Source: Hymenobacter sp. BT18 (lineage in GTDB: Bacteria > Bacteroidota > Bacteroidia > Cytophagales > Hymenobacteraceae). Taken from it: a stretch of 64,000 nucleotides of DNA. Under the pieces are notes generated by a model, which was given only the letters and a program-made list of their open reading frames with translations, was not told where the DNA came from and made no database searches. Shown here piece after piece: positions 10,168 through 19,733 of this stretch (the stretch's first letter is position 1; the number at the start of each line of letters is the position of its first letter). The stretch spans positions 1,736,001 through 1,800,000 of the forward strand of contig NZ_CP050954.1 in assembly GCF_012273015.1 (NCBI RefSeq), in the 5' to 3' direction. The translations under genes and the position numbers were made by a program.

Positions 10168-11061
10168 CTAACGGGTAACCATGGTTCCTGCATTCTGGGG
10201 ACGAATATCGGTGTGCCCGTCTTTGGCGTGCTGCACATTCAGCGTCGATTCCGGCTCCTTTTTTAAGGCGCTGGGCACTTCTTCGCCAGGCAGGCTCTTG
10301 GAGGATGTTACACCCCCATCCACAAAATACGTGGCGCCGGTTACGTAGCTTGCCTCGTCGGAAGCCAGGAACAGGTACACGTTGGCAACTTCCTCGGGCG
10401 TGCCGCGTCGGCCCAGGGGCACGCCGTTCACCGTATTTTTCTCCATTTTGCTGTCCATGGGGCCGGTTTCCTTGTGCGTCCAAGCCGTATCAATTGGGCC
10501 GGGGCCCACGCAGTTTACGCGCACGCCATGCTTGGCTTGCTCTACCGCCAGCCCGCGGGAGAACGTCATGACCCAAGCCTTGGTGCCCCCGTATGGGGTA
10601 ATCATGGGGGAACCCATCTGCCCTGCCTCAGAACCGGCTGAGATAATGTTGCCCCGCGTTTTCTGCAGCTCCGGCAGCGCCGCTCGGCTCATCATAAACA
10701 CGGTGTAGATGTTGTTCTTCACCATGTACTCAAAGGCCTCCACCGGGTACTGGTCCAGCTCCGCCGTGGCCGGAAACACGCCAGCGTTGTTGACTAGGAT
10801 ATCCAGCTTGCCGTAGCGGCGCACCGCTTCCTGCACGCAGGCTTCAGCCGTAGCCTGATGCGAAACATCGCCGGTGAAGGCCGTGGCGGTTCCGCCAGCC
10901 TGCAGAATTTCCTCTACTACGTCGCGTATGGGGTCTTCGGCCAAGCCGGCTACTACCACGGCGGCTCCTTCGCGGGCGAATCGTTTGGCAATGGCCTCGC
11001 CAATGCCCGAGCCAGCTCCCGTTACAATAGCTACTTTGCCTTGCAGTCTTCCAGTTGTCAT
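10168..11061 (-). CDS. SDR-family oxidoreductase with C-terminal extension
   Basis: A 297-residue classical short-chain dehydrogenase. It has the cofactor motif TGAGSGIGE, the NNAG motif and the catalytic Y-x3-K (TPYGGTK), with a serine upstream in IISAGSEAG. The family ending VTGATYFVDGG is present, but about 45 more hydrophilic residues follow (SLPGEEVPSALKKEPEST and on), longer than a usual SDR of about 250. The ATG at 11061 (MTTGRLQGKVAIVTG) fits the family start; the frame is open further upstream without supporting similarity. Substrate unknown. It faces the GNAT gene divergently. Confidence 0.88.
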   Translation of the reverse strand: MTTGRLQGKVAIVTGAGSGIGEAIAKRFAREGAAVVVAGLAEDPIRDVVEEILQAGGTATAFTGDVSHQATAEACVQEAVRRYGKLDILVNNAGVFPATAELDQYPVEAFEYMVKNNIYTVFMMSRAALPELQKTRGNIISAGSEAGQMGSPMITPYGGTKAWVMTFSRGLAVEQAKHGVRVNCVGPGPIDTAWTHKETGPMDSKMEKNTVNGVPLGRRGTPEEVANVYLFLASDEASYVTGATYFVDGGVTSSKSLPGEEVPSALKKEPESTLNVQHAKDGHTDIRPQNAGTMVTR

Positions 11062-11229
11062 ATCAGTAGGGTTGGCAGCCAGTGTGGCTGCGTGAAAGTG
11101 GGCGCTGAGCTGCGTCAAGCGCCGTCCACTCCTTGCTAACGGTTGAGGCGGGTAGTGGTTTCTTTCGGCTGAGTGCAAAACTTTGGCTGGGCTACCGCGG
11201 TACTGTAGTTTCCGAATTCCAGGAAGGAT

Positions 11230-11826
11230 ATGTCTAGCCAGTTGCATTTCAGGTCGGTTTCGCCCGTAGTTCCGCTGCATACGGCACGCCTGCTGCTGCG
11301 CCCCTACCATCTGGCCGATGCCCCAGTTTTCTTTGCGGTATTGGAAGCTGATCATCAGCGCCTCCAGCCGGCTTTCCCGGCCCGGGTGGCGGCGGTGCGC
11401 ACCCTGGCCGATGCCGAACGTGTGCTGGAAACCTTCGGCCACGACTGGCGCACCCGCCGGCTGTACGTATTAGGTATTTGGGAGCAAGCCGCCGGGCGCT
11501 ACCTAGGCGACATCAGCCTGAAGCCTAATTGGTCGGCGCCCGTTACGCTGGAAATAGGCTACTACCTGGCGGCCGAAGCCGAAGGAAACGGCTATGCCCG
11601 CGAAGCCCTGCAAGCGGCCGTGCAGTTTGGGTTTAGCCTGAGCGAGGAAGTAGCACGCCTGCTTATCCGGTGCCGCGCCGACAACCCACGCAGCTGCGCC
11701 GTAGCGCAAGCCGCCGGCTTCAAACAGCTTCCCGCCCGCCCCCGGCCGTGGCCTCTACGCGCCTTGCACCCGGAGGAAATTCTTTACTTCACCCTGAAGC
11801 GGGAAGACCGGCAAGCAGCCCTTTAA
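11230..11826 (+). CDS. GNAT-family N-acetyltransferase (RimJ/RimL type)
   Basis: A 198-residue acyl-CoA N-acetyltransferase. It begins with the typical TARLLLRPYHLADAPVFFAVL, then LGDISLKPNW, and the acetyl-CoA region around EIGYYLAAEAEGNGYAREAL, with RCRADNPRSCAVAQAAGF near the end. Proteins of this type acetylate N-terminal or small-molecule amines; the substrate cannot be read here. Its last four bases overlap the end of the convergent barrel-protein gene. A purine-rich AGGAAGG lies directly before the ATG. Confidence 0.85.
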   Translation: MSSQLHFRSVSPVVPLHTARLLLRPYHLADAPVFFAVLEADHQRLQPAFPARVAAVRTLADAERVLETFGHDWRTRRLYVLGIWEQAAGRYLGDISLKPNWSAPVTLEIGYYLAAEAEGNGYAREALQAAVQFGFSLSEEVARLLIRCRADNPRSCAVAQAAGFKQLPARPRPWPLRALHPEEILYFTLKREDRQAAL

Positions 11827-13013
11827 TCAGCGGCATGTTTGAGCGTGGTGAGCAGGAAGCTTTGGTTGAAGTTCAGGTACAGGGCGAAGGAAAAGTCGAA
11901 CAGGCCGTTGTTCAGGTCGTAGAGCGGCTCGAAGCGCGTGGTAAGCGTGAGGTGCCCGGGCAGTTGATAATCCTTGAGAAAACGGAGAATGAGCAGCTGC
12001 CGCTCCCGCTCGGTATAGCTCACATCCACCGGCGACGACGACACGGACTGGTACAGCCGCCCGCCCAAGGGCGACACGTAGCCGCGGCCGTGCCAGTACG
12101 CCAGCTGCACATTGTTGAGCCGGGTATCAACGCCGGCATTCAGATACAGGCCCGTGCCGTCACGGAAAGGCAATTCTTCGGTAAAGGAGTAGTCGTTGAA
12201 ATACGTTAGGTACCCATCGAAATGCACCGCGGAAACAAAATCAGATGCCAGGGCGCGACGGACTCGCAAGCCGGAGGCTACGTTGAATAGCGTCTGCAGG
12301 GGTTTATCAATGGTATCAATCTGCCCTCCCCGGTGGGTAGCCGTAAACTGGAACGGCAGCTTCACCAGCCAGCCAGCAGAGTCGCCCGCCACTCGATGTT
12401 CCGTAGAAAGCCCACCGGCCACTTCTTCCTGAAAATTGCTGAACCGGTACTGCTGGCGCTGCCAGTTCACCCAAGCGTCCACGCTGCTGCGCGGGGTCTG
12501 CAGCTGGTACTGCAGGCCTTCTTCCAGCCGGTTGGTGATAACGCGCTCAAAGTCGAACAGGGGCTCAATATAGCCGTGGTGCAGGTGTCCTTCCAGGTTG
12601 CCGAAGAGAAGCGTATGCGGACCCTGCCGGTACTTAAGCGTAAAGAGTGGTCGTACTTGCTTGAACCGGGGTGTGCCATAGTCCTTCCACAGAAATATTC
12701 CCGCTTCCAGGCGCAGATTAGCCGTAGGGAAGTACACAAAGCGCGGGGCCAGTTGGGCACCGAAATATGTCAGGCCCGGATCAATCTTGTTGAAATACTC
12801 GTTGTCCTTGTTAAATAAAAACCCTTGCACGTCCAGCCGCACCTGTCGTTCGTAGGCCGCGCCCAGGGGTAAGCGGTATTGAAAGGCACGGTTATCCAGC
12901 TGAGCAGCGGCGGGCAGAGACAAAAAAAACAATGATGCCAGCACGAAGCTCAGGCGCCCCAGCCAGCCTTGTTGCTGACAGTCAGCTGCTAACTTTACCA
13001 AAAATTTTAGCAT
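11823..13013 (-). CDS. Probable outer-membrane beta-barrel protein, unknown role
   Basis: A 396-residue protein with a signal peptide (hydrophobic VLASLFFLSLPAAAQ). The mature part has alternating aromatic and polar residues typical of transmembrane beta strands (LRLEAGIFLWKDYG, FSFALYLNFNQSFLLTTL) and ends in a hydrophobic strand. Repeated RFxPLxDF-like phrases suggest a multi-stranded barrel. I do not recognise a named family. It stands alone, divergent from recA, and overlaps the convergent GNAT gene by four bases. Barrel topology is inferred from sequence pattern only. Confidence 0.7.
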   Translation of the reverse strand: MLKFLVKLAADCQQQGWLGRLSFVLASLFFLSLPAAAQLDNRAFQYRLPLGAAYERQVRLDVQGFLFNKDNEYFNKIDPGLTYFGAQLAPRFVYFPTANLRLEAGIFLWKDYGTPRFKQVRPLFTLKYRQGPHTLLFGNLEGHLHHGYIEPLFDFERVITNRLEEGLQYQLQTPRSSVDAWVNWQRQQYRFSNFQEEVAGGLSTEHRVAGDSAGWLVKLPFQFTATHRGGQIDTIDKPLQTLFNVASGLRVRRALASDFVSAVHFDGYLTYFNDYSFTEELPFRDGTGLYLNAGVDTRLNNVQLAYWHGRGYVSPLGGRLYQSVSSSPVDVSYTERERQLLILRFLKDYQLPGHLTLTTRFEPLYDLNNGLFDFSFALYLNFNQSFLLTTLKHAAD

Positions 13014-13202
13014 TGAAAAATTACCCCAGACTCAACGAATTTTTTTAGCATTGCGGGCACAAAATATAGTCCGCTGACGTTACCAATAGCCGGCCCGAAA
13101 CGCCCCTGCTAGCCTCGGCTTAAAACCCGCTTAGCGGTTGCAGGACCGGCCCAAAACGCCTACATTCACCAAACCTAAGCATTTCCCTTTAACCCATTCC
13201 CA

Positions 13203-14294
13203 ATGGCTGCAACTACTGACAAAGCCGTCGCCCAGAACCCGCAGGCTGAAAAGCTGAAAGCCCTCCAGCTTACGATGGACAAGCTGGACAAAGCCTACGG
13301 CAAAGGCACGGTTATGAAGCTGAGCGACAATAAAGTGATGGACGTCGAAGTCATCAGCACTGGCTCGCTTGGCCTCGATATTGCCCTCGGCGTGGGTGGC
13401 CTGCCCAAAGGCCGCGTCGTGGAAATCTATGGCCCCGAATCTTCGGGTAAAACCACTCTTACGATGCACTGCATTGCCGAAGCCCAGAAAAAGGGCGGCA
13501 TCGCAGCCTTCATCGACGCCGAACACGCTTTTGACCCGGCTTACGCCCAGAAGCTCGGCATCGACACCGAAAACCTCCTCATCTCCCAGCCCGATAATGG
13601 CGAGCAGGCCCTGGAAATTGCCGACCAGCTGATTTCCTCGGGTGCCATCGATATTATTGTTATTGACTCCGTAGCCGCGCTGGTGCCAAAAGGCGAACTG
13701 GAAGGCGACATGGGCGACTCGAAAGTGGGCCTACACGCCCGCTTGATGAGCCAGGCCCTGCGGAAGCTTACCGGTACCATCAACAAAACCGGCTGCTGCT
13801 GCATTTTCATCAACCAGCTGCGCGAAAAAATCGGCGTTATGTTCGGCTCGCCCGAAACCACGACCGGTGGTAACGCCCTGAAATTCTACGCTTCGGTTCG
13901 TCTCGACATTCGTCGGATTGGCCAGATCAAGGAAGACAAGGACAACGTAACCGGCAACCGCACTAAAGTGAAAGTGGTGAAGAACAAGGTAGCCCCACCT
14001 TTCAAGGTTATTGAGTTTGATATTCTGTACGGCCAGGGCATTTCCAAAGTAGGAGAAATCCTGGACCTGGGCGTAGATATGGGCATCATCGCCAAGTCGG
14101 GCTCCTGGTTCTCTTACGAGGGCAACCGTCTGGGGCAGGGCCGTGAAGGCGTGAAAACCATTCTGCTCGACAACCCGGAGCTGGCCGATAAAATTGAAGC
14201 TCAGATTCGCGCTATGGTGAAAGGCGAACCGGAAGCTGCGTTGGCAGCCATTCCCGAAGACCGCACCGTGGACGAAGACGATGACGAAGCATAA
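13203..14294 (+). CDS. recA: Recombinase RecA
   Basis: A 363-residue DNA-dependent ATPase that forms filaments on single-stranded DNA, promotes strand exchange and triggers LexA-type autocleavage where present. The Walker [10 protein letters not shown], the strand [21 protein letters not shown] and loop L2 region with the [30 protein letters not shown] signature halves are all intact. The acidic C-terminal tail ends [12 protein letters not shown], as usual. It is monocistronic, with a strong terminator 23 nt downstream. I saw no clear SOS box in the 189-nt upstream region. Confidence 0.98.
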   Translation: MAATTDKAVAQNPQAEKLKALQLTMDKLDKAYGKGTVMKLSDNKVMDVEVISTGSLGLDIALGVGGLPKGRVVEIYGPESSGKTTLTMHCIAEAQKKGGIAAFIDAEHAFDPAYAQKLGIDTENLLISQPDNGEQALEIADQLISSGAIDIIVIDSVAALVPKGELEGDMGDSKVGLHARLMSQALRKLTGTINKTGCCCIFINQLREKIGVMFGSPETTTGGNALKFYASVRLDIRRIGQIKEDKDNVTGNRTKVKVVKNKVAPPFKVIEFDILYGQGISKVGEILDLGVDMGIIAKSGSWFSYEGNRLGQGREGVKTILLDNPELADKIEAQIRAMVKGEPEAALAAIPEDRTVDEDDDEA

Positions 14295-14317
14295 CCTTTA
14301 GCGGCTATGCGCTAAGT

Positions 14318-14352
14318 AAAAACCTCGTTGGCTAAGCCGACGAGGTTTTTTT
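14318..14352 (+). terminator. Terminator after recA
   Basis: AAAAACCTCGTTGGC (14318-14332) pairs with the complementary arm ending ACGAGGTTTTT (14336-14350) around a TAA loop, with one wobble, followed by more T. Confidence 0.9.
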
Positions 14353-14567
14353 ATTATTGGCTTTTGAGCCGCAGATTGCGTAATTTGGAACAAGCCACCA
14401 TCTACCCTTAATGCAATTTCGTACCTGATGGCCCAAAGAGGAAAGTCAAACCCCACAACTGGTTTTTCGTTCGATGGTTGGAGCGGTTAATTCCGCCTCG
14501 GCTGGTCCCATCTATTTTGCTGGCACTGCATTTGAATAGCGCCAGCCATTGCCAACACGTTTTCCTT

Positions 14568-15392
14568 ATGCACCGCCGCTGGTTTTACTTTACTCCCTTC
14601 GTTGCCCTGCTTGCCTTTGCCTTGCTTAGTGCCCGGCCGCAGGCTACCCCCCGCGCTATAGCCAATACCAGCTTCGCCAAGGGCGAGACGATGTACTATA
14701 AGGTTCATTATGGCCTCGTGAATGCCGCTGAAGCGACCATTGAGCTATCTGACGATTTACACCGCGTAAACGAGCGGCCTTGCTATAAGGCTACCGTCAC
14801 AGGCCGTACCACGGGCTCGTTCGACTTTTTCCTGCGCATCCGCGACACATGGCGGTCCTACATTGATACGACCAGCATTCTGCCGCAGAAGTTTTTCCGC
14901 AACATTGAGGAAGGCAACTACCGCAAAAAAGAAACCGTGGATTTCGACCACGAGCGGGATATGGCCATTGTAGAGTCGCGCAAAAGAGACCGGGAACCCA
15001 AGCACGGCACTTACAAAGTGCCCGACAACATCCAGGACCTGGTCAGCGGCTTTTACTTTCTGCGCACCATCAACTACGACCAGCGCCGCATAGGCGAAGT
15101 CATCCGCGTTAAAGGCTTTTTCGACGATGAGGTTTTTGACATGGACGTGACTTACCGGGGCCGCGAAACGGTATCCACCAAGGCAGGTAGCATTCGGGCC
15201 ATTAAGCTGGTGCCCAAAATGCCCAAGAATAAGCTATTCAGCGGCGAGAATGCCGTAACCGTATACCTTTCCGATGACCGGAATAAGATTCCGGTTCTCA
15301 TGCAGGCCGAGCTGTTTGTAGGTGCCGTGAAGGTGGATATGTACAAATACCAGGGGCTGAAAAACAAGCTAAGCCTCGTTGCCAAGAACTAA
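14568..15392 (+). CDS. DUF3108-domain exported protein
   Basis: A 274-residue protein with an N-terminal hydrophobic signal (FTPFVALLAFALLSARPQA). The mature part begins FAKGETMYYKVHYGLVNAAEATIEL, the usual opening of DUF3108, a beta-rich family of exported proteins of unknown function common in Bacteroidota. The ATG at 14568 is chosen because the signal peptide follows directly; an in-frame TTG lies 90 nt upstream. It is a single gene between the recA terminator and its own terminator. Confidence 0.83.
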   Translation: MHRRWFYFTPFVALLAFALLSARPQATPRAIANTSFAKGETMYYKVHYGLVNAAEATIELSDDLHRVNERPCYKATVTGRTTGSFDFFLRIRDTWRSYIDTTSILPQKFFRNIEEGNYRKKETVDFDHERDMAIVESRKRDREPKHGTYKVPDNIQDLVSGFYFLRTINYDQRRIGEVIRVKGFFDDEVFDMDVTYRGRETVSTKAGSIRAIKLVPKMPKNKLFSGENAVTVYLSDDRNKIPVLMQAELFVGAVKVDMYKYQGLKNKLSLVAKN

Positions 15393-15398
15393 CGCCAT

Positions 15399-15429
15399 AG
15401 CGGCTCCTGAACAAGGAGCCGCTTTTTTT
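15399..15429 (+). terminator. Terminator after the DUF3108 gene
   Basis: A 10-bp perfect stem AGCGGCTCCT (15399-15408) with complement 15414-15423, loop GAACA, then seven T. Confidence 0.9.
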
Positions 15430-15485
15430 GTACTCGTCAGCGTCAGGTAACGAAAAGGTAACACAGGCCACGGGCTTGGCTTCGG

Positions 15486-15493
15486 TACTTTTG
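15486..15493 (+). promoter_or_regulatory. Bacteroidota -7 box before the response regulator
   Basis: TACTTTTG matches TAnnTTTG exactly and lies 38 nt before the GTG start at 15532. No good TTG is present at the usual -33 distance, so only the -7 element supports it. Confidence 0.4.
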
Positions 15494-15531
15494 TCTTTGC
15501 GTATTCTGTTTTACTTAAAACTGCCCACCCT

Positions 15532-16233
15532 GTGCAAGCTGCTGCCCCTACCAATGCCTACCGGATTCTGGTTGTTGATGACGATGCAGATATCGTAGAG
15601 CTCTTGGAATACAACCTTCGCAAAGAAGGCTACGAGGTAGCCAGCGCCCCGGACGGCCGCAAGGCCCTGGAAGTAGCGCCGCAGTTCAACCCCGACATTA
15701 TTCTGCTGGACGTGATGATGCCCCACCTGGATGGCATTGCAGCCTGCCGTCAGCTGCGGGAGCTACCCAAGTTCAAGGACACGTACATCATTTTCCTGAC
15801 CGCTCGGGCCGAGGAGTTTTCTGAGGTAGCGGCATTCGAAGCTGGCGCCGACGATTTTATTGCCAAGCCCATTAAGCCCCGGGCTTTGCTCAGCCGACTT
15901 GCCGCCTTTGTGCGCCGCGACAAAGACCCGCAGCAGCAGCAATCCGAGACCATCGAAATAAATGGCCTGACCATTGACCGGACTGGCTTTGCCGTGTATC
16001 AGGAAGGACGTAAGATTTCCTTGCCTAAAAAGGAATTTGAGTTGCTTGCCTTCCTGGCAGCCACGCCCTACAAGGTATTTGGCCGCGACGAGCTACTACA
16101 AAACATCTGGGGTAATGACGTATTTGTGCTGGCCCGAACTGTGGATGTGCACGTGCGGAAAGTGCGTGAGAAAGTAGGTGAGCACCACATTCAAACCATC
16201 AAAGGCGTGGGCTATAAGTTCAACGTGGACTAA
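15532..16233 (+). CDS. OmpR/PhoB-family response regulator
   Basis: A 233-residue two-domain regulator. The receiver domain (about 10-125) has the acidic pocket VVDDD, the phospho-acceptor Asp60 in DIILLDVMMP and the conserved lysine in FIAKPIKP. A winged-helix domain follows (about 145-230), ending RTVDVHVRKVREKVGEHHIQ then TIKGVGYKFN. The frame opens with GTG at 15532. The partner histidine kinase is the next gene, 99 nt downstream and separated by a 16-bp hairpin. The pair resembles PhoB/PhoR in domain order; the stimulus is not visible. Confidence 0.93.
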   Translation: MQAAAPTNAYRILVVDDDADIVELLEYNLRKEGYEVASAPDGRKALEVAPQFNPDIILLDVMMPHLDGIAACRQLRELPKFKDTYIIFLTARAEEFSEVAAFEAGADDFIAKPIKPRALLSRLAAFVRRDKDPQQQQSETIEINGLTIDRTGFAVYQEGRKISLPKKEFELLAFLAATPYKVFGRDELLQNIWGNDVFVLARTVDVHVRKVREKVGEHHIQTIKGVGYKFNVD

Positions 16234-16251
16234 TTAATTTGCTGCCTGCAA

Positions 16252-16310
16252 AAGCGAAAATGGCTGGTTGGGCTGTCAGATTCTGGCGGAGCAGCCAGCC
16301 ATTTTCGCTT
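16252..16310 (+). repeat. 16-bp perfect inverted repeat between regulator and kinase genes
   Basis: AAGCGAAAATGGCTGG (16252-16267) is exactly complementary to CCAGCCATTTTCGCTT (16295-16310). The stem can extend three more pairs, leaving a 21-nt loop. It occupies most of the 99-nt space between the two-component genes and has no terminal T-tract. It could reduce kinase expression by attenuation or stabilise the regulator mRNA. Confidence 0.85.
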
Positions 16311-16332
16311 GCCCGCTTCTCTTCGCTGCCCT

Positions 16333-17427
16333 ATGCGTTTTACCTTGTCTTCCCGCGCCATTGCCATCCTGCTGGCCCTACTGGTAGCCAGTGTATTGAC
16401 CACCTTTGCCTGGATTGGACCTACTTTGTCATTTCGCGAGGCCTGTCTGGGCGCAGGCATCACGGTGGCTGCTTGCTTTCTGCTGGTGTATCTGTCGTTT
16501 GAGGCGCTGATTTTTCGGGAAGTCAACAACATCTACGCCGGGCTGGAGCACGTGAAGCGCAAGGAATTCCGACGCTTGTCCAACAAGTTCCTGTTCCGGC
16601 CGGAGCCGCTCAAGCGCATCCGCGACGAAATCCTGGACATGGCCGTGCGTAAGCAGGAGGAAATTGACGAGCTTAAACGCCTGCAGGTATTGCGTCGCGA
16701 GTTTTTGGCCGATGTGTCACACGAGCTCAAAACGCCTATTTTCGCCGCCCAGGGCTTTGTACACACCATCCTCGACGACGATGAGATGGACGAGCTGACC
16801 CGCCGGAAGTTCCTGCGCAAAGCTGCCGACAGCCTCGATGCCCTGGATGCCCTGGTTCAGGACCTGGTCACGATTTCGCAGCTGGAAAAGGGCGTGGTGC
16901 GCATGCGGCGGCAGCGCTTCGACGTGGCCCAACTCATTCAGGACATATTTGAGCAACTAGAATTGAAGGCCAAGCAGCGCCGCGTGCATCTCCATTTAGA
17001 GCCCGCTACGCTACCCGCTAACGGTATGTGGGTGCTGGCCGACCGCAACCGCATCCGGCAGGTACTTATTAATTTGATTGATAACGCTATTAAGTATGGG
17101 CGCGAAGATGGCCACGTGACAGTTACCCTGCACCAGGCACCTAAGAATGTCCGGATTGAGGTGCACGACGACGGCAGCGGCATTGCGAAAGAGCACCAGA
17201 GCCGCATTTTTGAACGCTTCTACCGCATCGATAAAAGCCGCTCGCGCGACTCGGGTGGTTCCGGCCTGGGGCTGGCCATCAGCAAGCACATCGTGGAAGC
17301 CCATAAGTCCACCATTAAGGTGCGCAGCGAAAGCGGGCAGGGCACTACCCTCGAGTTCAAGCTGCCCAAACCCAAACAAGATGTAGCAGTTGAGGCGCCA
17401 GCAGCCGCGGTGCCCCTTCCAGGGTAA
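16333..17427 (+). CDS. Sensor histidine kinase, PhoR-like
   Basis: A 364-residue membrane kinase that should phosphorylate the adjacent regulator. Two transmembrane helices lie in the first 60 residues with almost no periplasmic loop between them. A coiled linker follows, then the H-box with phospho-acceptor His130 in FLADVSHELKTP. The ATP-binding domain has the N box (RQVLINLIDNAIKYG), the DDGSGIAKEH G1 box, the FERFYRIDKSRS F box and the GGSGLGLAISKHIV G2 box. The short sensor suggests that it senses a membrane or protein signal, as PhoR does. The start at 16333 is preferred over a TTG 24 nt earlier. Confidence 0.93.
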   Translation: MRFTLSSRAIAILLALLVASVLTTFAWIGPTLSFREACLGAGITVAACFLLVYLSFEALIFREVNNIYAGLEHVKRKEFRRLSNKFLFRPEPLKRIRDEILDMAVRKQEEIDELKRLQVLRREFLADVSHELKTPIFAAQGFVHTILDDDEMDELTRRKFLRKAADSLDALDALVQDLVTISQLEKGVVRMRRQRFDVAQLIQDIFEQLELKAKQRRVHLHLEPATLPANGMWVLADRNRIRQVLINLIDNAIKYGREDGHVTVTLHQAPKNVRIEVHDDGSGIAKEHQSRIFERFYRIDKSRSRDSGGSGLGLAISKHIVEAHKSTIKVRSESGQGTTLEFKLPKPKQDVAVEAPAAAVPLPG

Positions 17428-17464
17428 TGCTTTAGGCCGGTTGCCGTACCTTTGTACTTCCTGT

Positions 17465-18178
17465 ATGAAGCTACCTACTTTCTCCGACCTGATTCTGTTC
17501 GAAGACGAAGATTACGTCGTCATCAACAAACCTCCTTTTCTAGCCACCCTCGATGAGCGGTTTGGCGGCGCGCCCAACATCCTGCGCCTGGCCCGCGAGC
17601 AGTACGACGACATCCAGGCCTGCCACCGGCTGGATAAGGAAACCAGCGGAGCTCTGGCCCTGGCCAAAAACCCGGAGGCCTACCGCCACCTCGCCATGCA
17701 GTTTGAAAACCGCGAGGTGAAGAAAGTATACCACGCCGTAGCCTGGGGCGTGCACGACTACGACGGCCTACGCGTAGAGCGCAGCATCGAAACGACCACC
17801 AAAGGCAAAGCGCGGCTGGCCTACAAAGGCAAGCCCGCTGTAACGCTGGTGCGCACCCTGGAAGCCTTTGCCCGGCACACGCTGCTGGAGTGCCAGCCTA
17901 TTACGGGCCGCATGCACCAGATCCGGCTGCACCTGGCCTATCTGCAGGCCCCCATTGTGGGTGACGGCATGTACGGCGGCGACGATTTTTATCTGTCGTC
18001 CTTGAAGAAAAATTTTAACGTGAAGCAGGGCGAGGAAGAGCAACCCTTCATTAAGCGCTTCGCCCTGCACGCCGCCAACCTCACCTTTGCGCGGCTCCAT
18101 GGGGAAACCATTACCATTGAAGCCCCCTACCCCAAGGATTTCCGGGTGCTGGTGGATAACCTGCGCCAGTACAGCTAA
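17465..18178 (+). CDS. RluA-family RNA pseudouridine synthase
   Basis: A 237-residue cytosolic enzyme that isomerises specific uridines in rRNA or tRNA. It opens with ILFEDEDYVVINKPPFLATL, carries the catalytic aspartate in CHRLDKETSGALALAK and the late motif TGRMHQIRLHLAYLQAPIVGD. No S4 domain precedes the catalytic part, so it is the short RluA type. The ATG at 17465 gives the family's usual start. A TACCTTTG box (17447-17454) ends ten nt before the start and might serve a nearly leaderless transcript, though without a clear -33. Target site cannot be predicted. Confidence 0.92.
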   Translation: MKLPTFSDLILFEDEDYVVINKPPFLATLDERFGGAPNILRLAREQYDDIQACHRLDKETSGALALAKNPEAYRHLAMQFENREVKKVYHAVAWGVHDYDGLRVERSIETTTKGKARLAYKGKPAVTLVRTLEAFARHTLLECQPITGRMHQIRLHLAYLQAPIVGDGMYGGDDFYLSSLKKNFNVKQGEEEQPFIKRFALHAANLTFARLHGETITIEAPYPKDFRVLVDNLRQYS

Positions 18179-18189
18179 GGCAAGCAACC

Positions 18190-19632
18190 TTAAAGCTTGC
18201 GGAAAACAGCCATCCGCACCGAGTCTGTACTGGGCTTGTGGCGAACCCGCGGCATGGAACCGTACCAGAGTTGCTGGTAGGCCGGGTTGCCGCGTAGCGA
18301 GTCCAGCGGGACACCCATTTCTACCACTGCGTACCATTCATCCCAAAAGATGAGGGTGCCCGCCGGCAGCGGCTGATGGTCCCGGATGGCTTGAATGTAG
18401 CTATGCTTAGCTCCGAAAGGGTTGATATTTAGCGGAATGACAAAGTAAGGATGCGCTGAGGCGTAGTGGGGAGCTGGTGGCTGCTTGGAAGCCCAGCGCA
18501 CAGCCTCATCGGCCAAGATCTGGTCGGAGGCGCGGGCAAAGTCGCGCTGCCACCGAAACGCGGCGCGGGCTCCGCAAAACAGAAATCCTACCACGGCCAC
18601 AGCTACGCCCACCCGGATGCGGCGGCGGACCACTTCGCTCTGGCTTAGCTGGCTTACCAGCAGCAGACCGCGCAGGGCAACCAGGGCAATCAGCGGCACT
18701 ACTCCGCACAGCACCCGCGTAAGCCCAAAGGAAGCAAAGATTCCCAGCGCCCAGAATAGCGTGTGCGCCCCAATAAAGACGACGATGCTGCCGTATACCA
18801 GCAGCAGTTCGGCCAGGAACCCCTCCCGCTGCCGCAGGCGTGGCTGCATCCACTCCCAGATCATGCGTAGGCCCCCCAGCCAGAAGAGGACGTAGAGTAC
18901 CCAACCTACGGTATTTGGCAGGCTGATAATGAAATGCCAGGGTGTGCCGCTGCCGTAGTTGGGGTTGCGCAGCGGATACGCATTGTGGGTGAAGGCCCAG
19001 AAAAAATCGTGGTACTCGAAGATGCCAGCAATGCCATACACCACAAACCCCAACCCCAGCCACGGTAAGGCCCGCCACTGCCGGCTCAAGAGTAGATACA
19101 GCCCATACACCCCAATCAGCAGGTAGCCCTCAGAGCGCGCAAACGGTAGAAAGGACAGCACCACGGCGCCCCAGCTGGCCCGGCCCAGAATAGCCAGCGC
19201 TACGGCCGCCATCAGAATGGTGCTGAACAAGGGCTCCGTAAGGCCGGAGAACTGAATGCGGAAATAATCGGGAGAAGCGTAGCAGAAGAGAATAGCCAGC
19301 CAGGGCCAGGGCAGCGCCAGCCGCCGGGCGGCTAGGTAAGCCAGCCACGCCGCGGCAGCCACCAGCAGGCATTGCAGCGCCATCACGCCGCGCAGTCCCA
19401 GCTGCGCCGGCACGGCCATCAGCTGCACGACCAGCGGCTTCGACCAGGAGTCCAGAAAGTTGTGCGGAGTTTCAAAGGCATAGCGGGCGTAGAGGTAATG
19501 ATTGATACTATCACCCGAGTCGTAGGTACCCTGGGTGAGGCTCGCCACAACCAAGGAAAGTACCAACAGCCCCAGCAGCAGCCAGAAAGGCCGCCGGTTT
19601 TCGGCCGCTACCCGCACAGAATCAGAAAACAT
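18190..19632 (-). CDS. Multi-pass membrane protein, probable GT-C glycosyltransferase
   Basis: A 480-residue integral membrane protein with about ten hydrophobic segments spread over the first 340 residues and a soluble C-terminal part of about 130 residues. After the first helix it has YDSGDSINHYLYARYAF, an acidic first loop in the place where GT-C (ArnT/PMT-like) glycosyltransferases carry their catalytic Asp. That resemblance is my inference; the family is variable. It ends 11 nt from the convergent RluA gene without a clear terminator between them. Acceptor and donor unknown. Confidence 0.7.
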   Translation of the reverse strand: MFSDSVRVAAENRRPFWLLLGLLVLSLVVASLTQGTYDSGDSINHYLYARYAFETPHNFLDSWSKPLVVQLMAVPAQLGLRGVMALQCLLVAAAAWLAYLAARRLALPWPWLAILFCYASPDYFRIQFSGLTEPLFSTILMAAVALAILGRASWGAVVLSFLPFARSEGYLLIGVYGLYLLLSRQWRALPWLGLGFVVYGIAGIFEYHDFFWAFTHNAYPLRNPNYGSGTPWHFIISLPNTVGWVLYVLFWLGGLRMIWEWMQPRLRQREGFLAELLLVYGSIVVFIGAHTLFWALGIFASFGLTRVLCGVVPLIALVALRGLLLVSQLSQSEVVRRRIRVGVAVAVVGFLFCGARAAFRWQRDFARASDQILADEAVRWASKQPPAPHYASAHPYFVIPLNINPFGAKHSYIQAIRDHQPLPAGTLIFWDEWYAVVEMGVPLDSLRGNPAYQQLWYGSMPRVRHKPSTDSVRMAVFRKL

Positions 19633-19733
19633 AGAAAGCAGAATTTACGGGAGCGAAAGTACTACGGCCACCGGGCGCTTTCCTACCGCGGCAGCTAACC
19701 GCAACACTTTCAGGCATAAATAGTGGGTATTGG

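Noticed and set aside
10168..11442. 424-residue reading of the SDR gene
   Set aside because: The added N-terminal 127 residues have no family similarity and would run through the divergent promoter region and into the GNAT gene.
13014..13202. SOS (LexA) box upstream of recA
   Set aside because: No convincing palindromic operator was visible; LexA sites in this phylum are poorly defined, so nothing was called.
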